Below are positions 45,816 through 53,921 of a DNA stretch of 64,000 nt, piece after piece. Position 1 is the stretch's first letter, and each line of letters starts with the position of its first letter. A model generated the notes under the pieces. That model searched no databases and was not told the DNA's origin. It saw only the letters and a program-made list of their open reading frames with translations. Origin of the DNA: JBFHRE01 sp041746105 (GTDB taxonomy: Bacteria > Actinomycetota > Acidimicrobiia > Spongiisociales > ZC4RG35); contig JBGTHP010000017.1 in assembly GCA_041746105.1 (NCBI GenBank), forward strand, positions 248,001-312,000. The letters are read 5' to 3'. The position numbers were made by a program, and so were the translations under genes.

Positions 45816-47180
45816 GTGCTGCGAGCAAGACTGATCCCGGTTTCGGGGATCGGGACGGATGTCGAGGCTGAGCAGCGGGCTACATCGGCGTTCCTCGCTG
45901 TTTTGACTGTGGTCCGTGATCTGTCCCTGGAGCTACTGACACCTTTCGGGGCTTCTAGGGCCCAAAGGGCGACGGTGGAGTGTTACACCGAGGTGGTCTA
46001 TTCATTCGGAGGCAGGAAAGTAAGACCGGACGGTCTAATCCGCGTTTCATTCGGTTCTTCGGTGTGGTCAACCCTCGTAGAAGTGAAGACCGGCACTAGC
46101 AATCTTGACCCCGCACAAATCAACACCTACTGGGATTTGGCGCGCTCTAACTCGATCGACCACGTGCTCACCATCTCAAACGAAATATCATCCTCACCGG
46201 GAGGTCACCCCACGCCAGGGCTGAAGGTTCGATCTACCTCGAAGGTCGGCGTAAGTCACCTTTCATGGTCGCGTGTCCTCGCTACCGCCATTCGGCTGCA
46301 AGACCATAAGGGCGTATCAGACCCTGAGCAGGCCTGGATACTCGGCGAGCTGATCCGCTATCTGGAGCATCCATCGAGCGGAGCCCTCGCATTCGATGAC
46401 ATGGGCCCCAACTGGGTAGCGCTAAGGGATTCGTCGAGGGCAGGCACACTCAATCGAAAGGCGGAAGGGCTCGATGATCTATGCGCTCGCTGGGACCAGT
46501 TGCTTCAGTACGTCGCGTTGCGCCTCAGCTCTGAAATTGGCTCGGACGTGGTGCCTACCTTCCCGCGACAACAGCGCGACCCGAAGGGCCGGCACGCTGC
46601 GTTGGTCGACTCCATCTGCCGATCGGGGCTGCTCGCCGGAAGTCTCCGGATCCCAAACACAGCAGGGGATCTCGACGTAATCGCCGATCTACGCGGCCAG
46701 ACCATCACCGTCGCCGCGGAGGTTGCTGCACCCCAAGACCGAGGAGCAAAGGCACGAGTGTCATGGCTCGCCAACCAATTGAAGGAACCACCATCCAGCC
46801 TGATCGTCGAGGCCTACCCGAAGAACGTACGCGTTCCTAACGCAGCTCCATTTGCAGCGGTCGCCGACGATCGATCGGCTGTGCTCGGAGACGACAAAAA
46901 GGAGCCCCACAAATTCCGGCTGCTGATTGTCTCGCCTATGGGCGCCGCTCGGAAGGCAGGGACCAAGCAGTCGAGCTTCATCGAATCAGTCATCAAGTCG
47001 ATCGGGATCTTCTATGGAACAGTCCTCCAGAACCTCGCCTCGTGGCAACCGCCAGCACCGAAGCTGACTCCAGCTTCCAAAGACACCCAACCCCCATCAG
47101 ACGCGGACATCATTGAGTCCCAGCCCGACCTGGTGGTCCCTGACCCATCGCCACCTTGGTGGGAACTGTCGATCGACTAG
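45816..47180 (+). CDS. PD-(D/E)XK nuclease-fold 'stress response'-type protein
   Basis: A 454-residue protein from the GTG at 45816, preceded by GGAGG. VRPDGLIRVSFGSSVWSTLVEVKTGTSNLDPAQINTYWDLAR near residue 75-115, here abbreviated as PDGLIRV, LVEVKTG and QINTYWD, is a PD-ExK type core with Asp, Glu and Lys in place. A long C-terminal domain follows. I recall relatives in actinobacteria annotated as stress-response or hypothetical proteins. The site suggests a DNA- or RNA-cleaving enzyme; target unknown. As the last gene before the right end of the element, it is probable cargo. Confidence 0.75.
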   Translation: MLRARLIPVSGIGTDVEAEQRATSAFLAVLTVVRDLSLELLTPFGASRAQRATVECYTEVVYSFGGRKVRPDGLIRVSFGSSVWSTLVEVKTGTSNLDPAQINTYWDLARSNSIDHVLTISNEISSSPGGHPTPGLKVRSTSKVGVSHLSWSRVLATAIRLQDHKGVSDPEQAWILGELIRYLEHPSSGALAFDDMGPNWVALRDSSRAGTLNRKAEGLDDLCARWDQLLQYVALRLSSEIGSDVVPTFPRQQRDPKGRHAALVDSICRSGLLAGSLRIPNTAGDLDVIADLRGQTITVAAEVAAPQDRGAKARVSWLANQLKEPPSSLIVEAYPKNVRVPNAAPFAAVADDRSAVLGDDKKEPHKFRLLIVSPMGAARKAGTKQSSFIESVIKSIGIFYGTVLQNLASWQPPAPKLTPASKDTQPPSDADIIESQPDLVVPDPSPPWWELSID

Positions 47181-47287
47181 CTTCATCGCCGCTGTCTCTC
47201 AGCACATAACTGGGACGTTTACGCCCGTAGAGACCCCAGTGTTTGCGAGGGATATCGGGGGCTTGCATAGCGCAATGCGCTTCCTGC
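47181..47287. repeat. Right terminal sequence of element 1
   Basis: This gene-free stretch contains AGCACATAACTGGGACG, CAGTGTTTGCGAGGGATATC and CTTGCATAGCGCA. Closely related words in the same order occur at 48986-49065 (right end of element 2). Related words, partly in different order, also occur at the left end of element 1. They are candidate integrase arm sites flanking the att core at 47288. Confidence 0.55.
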
Positions 47288-47328
47288 TTATGAGTCCGGC
47301 GCTCTGACCTGATTGAGCTACGGGCCCC
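47288..47328. other. Internal att site: duplicated tRNA 5' half
   Basis: TTATGAGTCC through GGGCCCC reproduces the tRNA 5' half (anticodon loop to acceptor) with an extra base in the D-loop relative to 38345-38384. The 3' half is missing, so this is an attachment-site remnant and not a functional tRNA. It marks the right end of element 1 and the left end of element 2. Confidence 0.8.
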
Positions 47329-47405
47329 TGAATATTCAGTAACTACGGGCTGGTTTGAGGTTTCGCCTCCTTCCGAAAGCCTTGCACAGCGCTCTCTGAT
47401 TTCCC
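47329..47405. repeat. Left terminal sequence of element 2
   Basis: CTCCTTCCGAAAGCCTTGCA followed by CAGCGCTCTCTGA repeats the left end of element 1 with few changes. Presence of the same end beside a second att copy indicates that element 2 is recognised by the same type of integrase. Confidence 0.55.
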
Positions 47406-47636
47406 AAGGAAAATCCGGGAAGCCGACATTTCCAGAAGGCGTGATAGGAGTCTAGTAGAAGCCGGTTGGGCACCTTGGGTGTCCTAGACTGCTACAAGAC
47501 CGCTTTGGCGGTCATGCCGGTCACCGTCGCACGTGCCGCTTCATGGTCGGTCACCCGTGACGGAAGCTCGCGTCCGAGCAGAGGCCGTCGAAACAAGAGT
47601 AGATTTGACGATCTTGGGAGAGAGCTGAGGAGCATG

Positions 47637-48575
47637 ATGGAGAAGTCTTCACGGGGTGCCCCGTCGGGGATCGGCAATACCCCGCTGGTCGAGCTCGTGC
47701 GAGTGGTACCTGCGGGTTCGGCTCGGATCTTCGTCAAGCTCGAGTTTGCCAACCCGACGGGGAGCATGAAGGACCGAATGGCACGCTCCGCGATTGAGGC
47801 TGCAATCAACGACGGTCGGCTACGACGGGGCGACACAGTCGTGGAGTACACGGCCGGCACGACGGGAATCTCGCTGGCGTTCGTGTGTGCGGCGTTGGGG
47901 TACCGGCTCCACATCGTGTTCTCCGATGCCTTCAGCGTCGAGAAGCGGTTGGCGATGCGGGCGTTCGGTGCCGTCGTCGAGGAGGTCCCAAGCGATGCCG
48001 GCCAGATCAACGAGGCGCTCATCAAGGCAATGATCGCCCGCGCCGGCGAGATCGCAGCCGAACAGGGTCATTGGTGGTGTGACCAGTTGAACAACCACGA
48101 CGCCGTCATTGGCTACGAACCGATGGGACACGAGGTCTGGGCACAGACAGGTGGCGATGTTGACGCGTTCGTGCACTCCGTCGGCACCGCTCATTCGATC
48201 CACGGCGCTGCGAGGGCATTGCGTTCCCATGGGGCCCCGATCCACGTGACCGCTGTCGAGCCGGCTGAGTCCGCCGTCCTTTCCAGAGGAGTTTCCGGGT
48301 CGCACCGGATCGAGGGCATCGGGATCGGGTTCGTCCCACCGCTGTGGGAACCCGACCAGGTCGACGAAATCCAGACGGTCAGCACCGAGGACGCAAAGGC
48401 AATGGCCCGTCGTCTCGCCCGCGAGGAGGGCCTGTTCGCCGGAACCTCCTCGGGTGCCAACGTCGTTGCCGCGCTTCGCGTCGCCGAACGCCTCGGCCCC
48501 GATGCCACCGTCGTCACCATCCTCTGCGATTCCGGGCTGCGCTACCTCTCGACCGATCTGTATCGAGACACCTGA
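47637..48575 (+). CDS. Cysteine synthase family PLP-dependent enzyme
   Basis: A 312-residue fold-type II PLP enzyme. FANPTGSMKDRMA carries the PLP-binding Lys near residue 45, EYTAGTTGISLAF is the substrate-loop (TSGNTG-equivalent), and GTSSGANVVAA near 265 binds the PLP phosphate. It resembles cysteine synthase / cystathionine beta-synthase-type enzymes, with the TSGNTG loop changed to TAGTTG. The start is ATG 47637 or 47634, with GAGGAG just upstream. It is the only gene of element 2. The actual reaction (O-acetylserine, homocysteine or other) is not determined. Confidence 0.82.
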   Translation: MEKSSRGAPSGIGNTPLVELVRVVPAGSARIFVKLEFANPTGSMKDRMARSAIEAAINDGRLRRGDTVVEYTAGTTGISLAFVCAALGYRLHIVFSDAFSVEKRLAMRAFGAVVEEVPSDAGQINEALIKAMIARAGEIAAEQGHWWCDQLNNHDAVIGYEPMGHEVWAQTGGDVDAFVHSVGTAHSIHGAARALRSHGAPIHVTAVEPAESAVLSRGVSGSHRIEGIGIGFVPPLWEPDQVDEIQTVSTEDAKAMARRLAREEGLFAGTSSGANVVAALRVAERLGPDATVVTILCDSGLRYLSTDLYRDT

Positions 48576-49073
48576 GCAGTAACTCCAATCCAGAGGCGGG
48601 CGGTTGGCGTGTTCTTGGACGGCACCCCATAACCGCACGCCATAACCCGCCCACGGACAAGAGGCGACCGCAACAGCGGCCCCGGTTCAGTGCGCGGGAA
48701 TCGCGTCCCCGAGCCGGCTTTGTGCGGCAGTTCGATCCGACCCACCGGGTTCGTCCGGTTTGTTTGGGTTAAGGCCCGTCGACCGGTTCGGGCCCTCTGT
48801 CGCCGTGCCGGTGCACAACCTTCCAGTCACCATCCTGGCGGCGATCGCGTGGCCGGCCGCCGACAATTGTGGACGCGATTCCCGCTGTACGGTGTAAGCC
48901 AGGTCGGCGCTTACGTCAGCCGCGATCAGGTCGATCTCGCTGGACGCAAAAGAACAGGCTCTCTCCCCGCTGAGGCTTCGAGGTCTGAGCAGATAACTGT
49001 GGGGTTGACGCTCCACGGAACGTCAGTGTTTGCGAGGATATCCGGGTTTGCACAGCGCATACCGCAGACGAGT
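48576..49073. other. Gene-free right part of element 2
   Basis: About 500 bases without a credible gene. Near 48986-49065 it contains GAGCAGATAACTGTGG, CAGTGTTTGCGAGGATATCC and TTTGCACAGCGCA. These match the right end of element 1, in keeping with integrase arm sites. The rest shows no recognisable structure and may be remnant DNA. Confidence 0.5.
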
Positions 49074-49114
49074 TATGAGTCCGGCGCGCTGACCTGATTG
49101 AGCTACGGGCCCCG
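49074..49114. other. attR: third copy of the tRNA 5' half
   Basis: Same block as 47288-47328, but with GCGCGCTG instead of GCGCTCTG (one substitution that spoils the D-stem) and the same longer D-loop. It marks the right end of element 2 and the return to core DNA. The decay suggests it is old. Confidence 0.75.
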
Positions 49115-49144
49115 AGGGTGAATGGTAGGCGGGTCTCGGGTCCG

Positions 49145-49999
49145 TTACGGGCGGCGGAACTCGGATGGGACCCTGACAACGAGGACGTCGGTGGGACAGG
49201 CGCCGAGGACACCAGAAGCCACCGTCCCGAGAAGGGTGAGTTTGGTTGCCCCGGCACCGCGGTTCGAGACGACCAGCAGATCCGCTGATCGGCGACGGAC
49301 GACTTCGCTCATGGTTTCGATGGGCGATCCGTCGACAACGAGGGTGCGAAAATCCCAGCCGCGCTTCTCGAGGAGGGAATCGAGCGCGGTAGCCGCATGG
49401 GCAAGTCGCTCTTCGCGCGACGCCTCGACTTCCGCGGGGAACATTCCGGCTCCTTCCATCAGAGTGTCAAAGCGGGACGGCAGGCTGAACGCGACGGTTA
49501 CATCCGCATCGGGGAACAGGTTGGGGACTCGTTCGACGGCGGCGAGGCTCGCCACCGAAAGGTCGACGGCTATCACCACTCTTCTGTATTCCGTCCGGGG
49601 CTGCCGGCGAACGACCAGGACATCGTTTCGGCTGTAGGTGGCCACGCCGGATGCGACCGGGCCGATATGGCTGTGGTCTACCGCCGACGACCCGACGACG
49701 GTGAGTTCGGATGAACGATCGGCTTTTACGATCTCCCAGACCGCAGAGCCCTTGGCCACCTCGCCGTGGACCTGGAGCATGGTTCGCCCTCGCATCCATT
49801 CGAGCAGTTGGTCGACAACGAGTCGGCGGTGATCGAGGATCATCTTCATGACATCAGGCGAAACCAGGGCGTCGCCGGCGGACTCCGCCACGTGCAGCAG
49901 GTTGAGGTCGACACCATGGGTTTCAGCAACGATCCGAGCGCGGTCGGCCACCCTCCGGGCTAAAGGGGAAAGATCGACGGCGGCCAGCACAGACGTCAC
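49145..49999 (-). CDS. Universal stress protein (two USP domains)
   Basis: A 284-residue protein with tandem UspA domains. The first starts VLAAVDLSPLARRVADRA and ends with GSSAVDHSHIGPVASGVA; the second starts VVIAVDLSVASLAAVERV and has SNRGAGATKLTLLGTVASGV, the ATP-binding G-2x-G-9x-G(S/T) pattern near the end. The function is stress adaptation, probably through nucleotide binding. The start is the GTG at 49999, overlapping the aat stop (GTGA), so it is translated together with aat. Upstream frame is non-conserved. Confidence 0.85.
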   Translation of the reverse strand: MTSVLAAVDLSPLARRVADRARIVAETHGVDLNLLHVAESAGDALVSPDVMKMILDHRRLVVDQLLEWMRGRTMLQVHGEVAKGSAVWEIVKADRSSELTVVGSSAVDHSHIGPVASGVATYSRNDVLVVRRQPRTEYRRVVIAVDLSVASLAAVERVPNLFPDADVTVAFSLPSRFDTLMEGAGMFPAEVEASREERLAHAATALDSLLEKRGWDFRTLVVDGSPIETMSEVVRRRSADLLVVSNRGAGATKLTLLGTVASGVLGACPTDVLVVRVPSEFRRP

Positions 50000-50682
50000 A
50001 GTTCGGGTGCCGACTCTAACGCCCGCGACCAATGGCCGGGGACCGCCAGCGCGGCCTCCAAGAAGTCGAGGTAGTCGTGCCGCGCCACTTCGACGGCGCC
50101 GAGCGTCCGGAGGTGTTCGGTCGCCCACTGCACGTCGAGCAGGATCATCCCCGAATATCGCATTCGTTCGACCAGTGCGACCAGGACGACCTTCGACGCA
50201 TCCCGTTCGCGATGAAACATCGATTCGCCCGCGAACAACCCGTTTATCGCCACCCCGTACAACCCCCCTGCCAGCTCACCGTCGCGGTCCCAGGCCTCTA
50301 CTGAATGCGCCCATCCGAGCCGATGCAGTTCCCGATAGATGGTGATGATCTCTGGCCCGATCCATCCGTTCGGGCGGGATGGGTCCGCGCAGCCTTCGAT
50401 CACCTCATCGAATGCCTGGTCGATGGTGATGGAAAACCGTCGAAGAGACCGAGCCAGCGATCGTGTAACCCTCAAGCCGTCGAGTGGGATCACGCCACGT
50501 ACCGCAGGCGACCACCAGCCGAGTTCGCCACTCCCGAGGTGCATCGGAAAGAGTCCACGGCGGTAGGCGTGCATGACGGTGCCAAGGTCGAGGTCGCCTC
50601 CAACCGCGATCAGATCGTCCGGGCCCGCAGTTCTCGGATCAGGAAGAATGAATCGGGGCGGCGGCGGTTCGATCGGGAGCAC
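49996..50682 (-). CDS. aat: Leucyl/phenylalanyl-tRNA--protein transferase
   Basis: About 228 residues from the GTG at 50682. It attaches Leu or Phe from aminoacyl-tRNA to N-terminal Arg or Lys, marking proteins for ClpAP (N-degron pathway). The conserved blocks are present: FILPDPRTAGPDDLIAVGGDL, AYRRGLFPMH, WWSPAVRGVIPLD, GWIGPEIITIYRELHRLGWAHSVE, GGLYGVAINGLFAGESMFH and LLDVQW near the end. The open frame to 50811 overlaps the divergent gene and is not used. It is coupled to the universal stress protein. Confidence 0.92.
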   Translation of the reverse strand: MLPIEPPPPRFILPDPRTAGPDDLIAVGGDLDLGTVMHAYRRGLFPMHLGSGELGWWSPAVRGVIPLDGLRVTRSLARSLRRFSITIDQAFDEVIEGCADPSRPNGWIGPEIITIYRELHRLGWAHSVEAWDRDGELAGGLYGVAINGLFAGESMFHRERDASKVVLVALVERMRYSGMILLDVQWATEHLRTLGAVEVARHDYLDFLEAALAVPGHWSRALESAPEL

Positions 50683-50717
50683 GATGACGATGGTACGGAT
50701 CGCGATAGCCTGAGTGG

Positions 50718-52307
50718 GTGAGCTCCAACCAGGCACCACCACTCCTCGACTACGACCCGTTGGCGGCGGACCCGACGCTGCGGGCGGCGCTCGCCCGAGA
50801 GGGTGGGGCATGGGGCGTCGACGAGGTTTCTCGGTTTGGCCGCACGATCACATCGGCGAAGGTCGGCGAGTGGGCGGCCGCCGCCAACCTATACCCTCCC
50901 GTTCTCCACACCCACGATCGCTACGGGGAGAGACGCGACGAGGTGGAGTTCCACCCTGCCTGGCACGAGTTGATGCGAACGTCGATCGCCGATGGCCTTC
51001 ATTCTCTGCCGTTCGAACACGCGCCCGGTGGAGGTGGACGGGTGGTGAGAGATGCCAAATTCATGTTGATGGCCCAGATCGAGGCCGGCCACGGTTGCCC
51101 CCTGTCCATGACGTCTGCCGCCCACTACACGCTCAGCCGATACTCGGAGCGCTCCGACTTCATCAAACTGCTGAACTCACGAAATTACGACCCGCGTTTT
51201 GTGCCATTCGATCAGAAGTCGGGGGCACTGGTCGGTATGGGCATGACAGAACGGCAAGGGGGTTCTGACGTTCGCGCGAACGAAACGACCGCACAGCAAA
51301 GCGAGGATGGCTACCGGCTCTCTGGGCACAAGTGGTTCATGTCGGCACCGATGTGCGACGCCTTCCTGGTTCTCGCCAAGGCACCAGGCGGAATCAGCTG
51401 TTTTTTGATGCCACGCTTCACACCAGACGGCACCCGCAACCGGATCCACCTGCAGAGGCTCAAAAACAAGCTCGGTAACCACTCGAATGCGTCTTCCGAG
51501 GTCGAATTCGATTCGGCGTGGGCCGAATTGGTCGGCGAAGAAGGGCGCGGTGTCTCCACCATCATCGAGATGGTCAACGGCACTCGGCTCGACTGTGTGG
51601 TGGGTTCGGTCGGGCTGATGCGTCAGGCCGTTACGCAGGCCGGCTGGCATGCCGCTCATCGTTCGGCGTTCGGCGGCTTCCTCATCGACAAACCGCTGAT
51701 GCAAAACGTGCTCGCCGATCTGGAGCTGGAGGTCGAAGCGGCGACGATGTTGATGATGCGACTGTCGGGGGCTTTCGACCGGGCAGATTCCGACCCGGGC
51801 GAAATGAGCTTCAAACGACTGGCAACTCCCTTGATCAAATACTGGGTCACAAAGAGGTGCTCTGAGGTCGTTCGGGAAGCCATGGAATGCCTCGGTGGAA
51901 ATGGCTACGTCGAAGAGTCGGGGCTGCCCCGGCTATATCGCGAGTCGCCCCTGAACGCGATCTGGGAGGGGTCTGGCAACGTCATCGCTCTCGACCTTCT
52001 CCGCGCAGTTTCGCGCGATCGCGATTCGGTGGAGTCCTTTTTGACCGAGTGTGATGTGCCAGGGCTGGAGCGCCACGTTGTCGCCGCACGAAACCTCGTC
52101 GAAACGACCGGAGAGTCCGGAGCGCGCCGCCTTGCCGCACTTCTGGCAAAGGTGCTGGCCGGCTCATTGCTCGTCCGCAACGCGGACGAGAACACCGCCA
52201 AAATGTATTTGGAGACTCGCCTCGATGCGGGCGGACAAGAACTTTTTGGGGCGCTTCCGCCGCGCAGCGGCATCACCGAATTGGCGCAACGCACCGTCCC
52301 GCGCTGA
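50718..52307 (+). CDS. Acyl-CoA dehydrogenase, AidB-like
   Basis: A 529-residue flavoprotein with GTG start. The N-terminal part (LPFEHAPGGGGRVVRDAKFMLMAQIEAGHGCPLSMTSAA) and GMGMTERQGGSDVRANET near residue 174 are AidB-type. SSEVEFDSAWAELVGEEGRG and AMECLGGNGYVEESGLPRLYRE are the C-terminal conserved blocks. AidB-type enzymes bind FAD, act weakly as isovaleryl-CoA dehydrogenases and protect DNA against alkylation; which applies here is unknown. It is divergent from aat, 35 bases away. Confidence 0.9.
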   Translation: MSSNQAPPLLDYDPLAADPTLRAALAREGGAWGVDEVSRFGRTITSAKVGEWAAAANLYPPVLHTHDRYGERRDEVEFHPAWHELMRTSIADGLHSLPFEHAPGGGGRVVRDAKFMLMAQIEAGHGCPLSMTSAAHYTLSRYSERSDFIKLLNSRNYDPRFVPFDQKSGALVGMGMTERQGGSDVRANETTAQQSEDGYRLSGHKWFMSAPMCDAFLVLAKAPGGISCFLMPRFTPDGTRNRIHLQRLKNKLGNHSNASSEVEFDSAWAELVGEEGRGVSTIIEMVNGTRLDCVVGSVGLMRQAVTQAGWHAAHRSAFGGFLIDKPLMQNVLADLELEVEAATMLMMRLSGAFDRADSDPGEMSFKRLATPLIKYWVTKRCSEVVREAMECLGGNGYVEESGLPRLYRESPLNAIWEGSGNVIALDLLRAVSRDRDSVESFLTECDVPGLERHVVAARNLVETTGESGARRLAALLAKVLAGSLLVRNADENTAKMYLETRLDAGGQELFGALPPRSGITELAQRTVPR

Positions 52308-52379
52308 AACCTTTCATCCGGTTGGTCAGTCGGCTTCGTATGTCTCCCGTGTATCGCCCCAAAGCGAGAGGAGCCCGCG

Positions 52380-52973
52380 ATGCGAAAAACAATCATGTCG
52401 ACAATGGCCGCCCTGATGATCATGGTGGTGGCAATCCCAGCCATGGCCACATCCGACGAGGCCATGTCAGACCAACCAACAATTGTCGGCCTTCTGGTCG
52501 ATGATGACCAATTCGACAACAACCCGAGGGACTTCGACATCCTCACCGAGGCAGTAATCGCCACCGACCTCGTCGGTGCGCTCGACGGAGGACTCGGCTT
52601 CGACATCACGGTATTTGCGCCGAACGACAGGGCATTCCGTCTTCTGGTCAAGGACCTGACCGGCACCTGGTACTCCTCGGAGGAAGACATCTTCAACGTG
52701 GTCGCCTCGCTCGGCATCGACACGGTGCGCGACGTGATTCTCTACCACGCAATTGAAGGCGAAGTCTTCGCTGCCACTGCCCTCGGACTCGACGGGGTTT
52801 CGGTGCCGACGCTGCTTGGCCCGACGTTCACCGTCAAGGTCAGTGGTCACACGATCGGTCTGGTCGACAACGACCCCGATCTGCGCAACCCGCGTGTTTA
52901 CGCAGCCGACATCGACGTTTCGAACGGAGTTGTCCACGCAATCGACCGGGTTTTGATCCCACTCGACCTGTAG
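52380..52973 (+). CDS. Secreted fasciclin (FAS1) domain protein
   Basis: A 197-residue exported protein. Residues 1-24 form a signal peptide (MRKTIMSTMAALMIMVVAIPAMA). A single FAS1 domain follows, with the H1 and H2 motifs DITVFAPNDRAFRLL and NGVVHAIDRVLIPLDL and an intervening YHAIEGEV. FAS1 proteins mediate surface adhesion. AGGAG precedes the ATG by 8 bases. It stands alone after the acyl-CoA dehydrogenase. Confidence 0.9.
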   Translation: MRKTIMSTMAALMIMVVAIPAMATSDEAMSDQPTIVGLLVDDDQFDNNPRDFDILTEAVIATDLVGALDGGLGFDITVFAPNDRAFRLLVKDLTGTWYSSEEDIFNVVASLGIDTVRDVILYHAIEGEVFAATALGLDGVSVPTLLGPTFTVKVSGHTIGLVDNDPDLRNPRVYAADIDVSNGVVHAIDRVLIPLDL

Positions 52974-53006
52974 AAGACCAAACGGAAATCGATCAGGAGG
53001 GGCGGG

Positions 53007-53915
53007 TCATGAGACCCGTCCCTCCAGTTCGTCCACCATCTGGCGCAGTCGACGGATGTCGGCCGGCCCCGACCCACAACAACCTCCGATGAATCTCGCA
53101 CCCAGTCCGATCCATTCTTGGACCTTACGGTGATCGAGGTTTTCGCCTTGGTCGCCCTCCCAGCGCTTTTGGATCGGGTCCCAGGCGCGACCCAGGTTTG
53201 GATAAACCACAAACGGCGGAGGAGCCACCTCCCCAATCCGAATGAGGGCGGGCGCCACATCGGCGGGGGCGGTGCAGTTCACCCCGACCGCAACCAACCC
53301 TGAGACGCCGGCGACTTCCTCGACAGCTGCACCAACATCCTCGCCCGATCGGAGCAAGGCGTCTGGTCCACAGGTGAAACTGAACCAGACCTCCACCTCG
53401 CTGTCACCGATCAGCGCCGCCAGGGCTCTCGTCTCCGAAACCGAAGGAATGGTCTCGACCGCAAGGCCGTCCGGTTGGCTCGCCATCAGCAACCGGAGCC
53501 GCTCCGTGTGCCATTGGAGAAGGCCAGACTCGTCGAGGTCGTAGTCACCGGTGTACTCGCTGCCATCTGCCACGGCGGCTCCGTAGGGCCCGATCGACGC
53601 GAGAACGGTCGCGTCCCCGGCACCGGTCCTAGCGACACGGGTCGAGCTACCAAGGATCGCTTCCGCAGCTGGGCGTTCCAGCCCTCGTTCGACCAGTCCT
53701 TCGATGGTTGCCTGATAGGAGCCAGAGATCACCACGTCTGCCCCCGCTGCCACGTAGGCGGCATGCGCCGCAACGAGCGCCTCCGGGTCGTCCAACAGGA
53801 GACGAGCAGTCCACAGAGGGTCGCTCAGATCGTGTCCTGCTTCTTCCAGGGCAGTCGACAAGCCGCCATCGATGATGATCGTGCGGCCGGTGCCGGCCCG
53901 CTCTCCCAGTCGCAT
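53007..53915 (-). CDS. Homocysteine S-methyltransferase family protein
   Basis: A 302-residue Zn-dependent methyltransferase. Residues TIIIDGGLSTALEEAGHDL open the barrel; the zinc ligands are in VGVNCTAP (first Cys) and FIGGCCGSGPADIRRL (Cys-Cys), the standard homocysteine-methyltransferase pattern. It probably uses S-methylmethionine or another sulfonium donor to make methionine from homocysteine. It follows the nicotinate phosphoribosyltransferase gene by 6 bases, so both are cotranscribed. Confidence 0.9.
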   Translation of the reverse strand: MRLGERAGTGRTIIIDGGLSTALEEAGHDLSDPLWTARLLLDDPEALVAAHAAYVAAGADVVISGSYQATIEGLVERGLERPAAEAILGSSTRVARTGAGDATVLASIGPYGAAVADGSEYTGDYDLDESGLLQWHTERLRLLMASQPDGLAVETIPSVSETRALAALIGDSEVEVWFSFTCGPDALLRSGEDVGAAVEEVAGVSGLVAVGVNCTAPADVAPALIRIGEVAPPPFVVYPNLGRAWDPIQKRWEGDQGENLDHRKVQEWIGLGARFIGGCCGSGPADIRRLRQMVDELEGRVS

Positions 53916-53921
53916 CAGCCC

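Noticed and set aside
48700..48760. Possible degraded tRNA (GGCAG-TTCGATC-like T-arm) in element 2
   Set aside because: The T-stem does not pair and no other cloverleaf arms are found.
48690..49097. Plus-strand frame of 135 codons at the right end of element 2
   Set aside because: Crosses the terminal repeats and att site, with no conserved motif or ribosome site.
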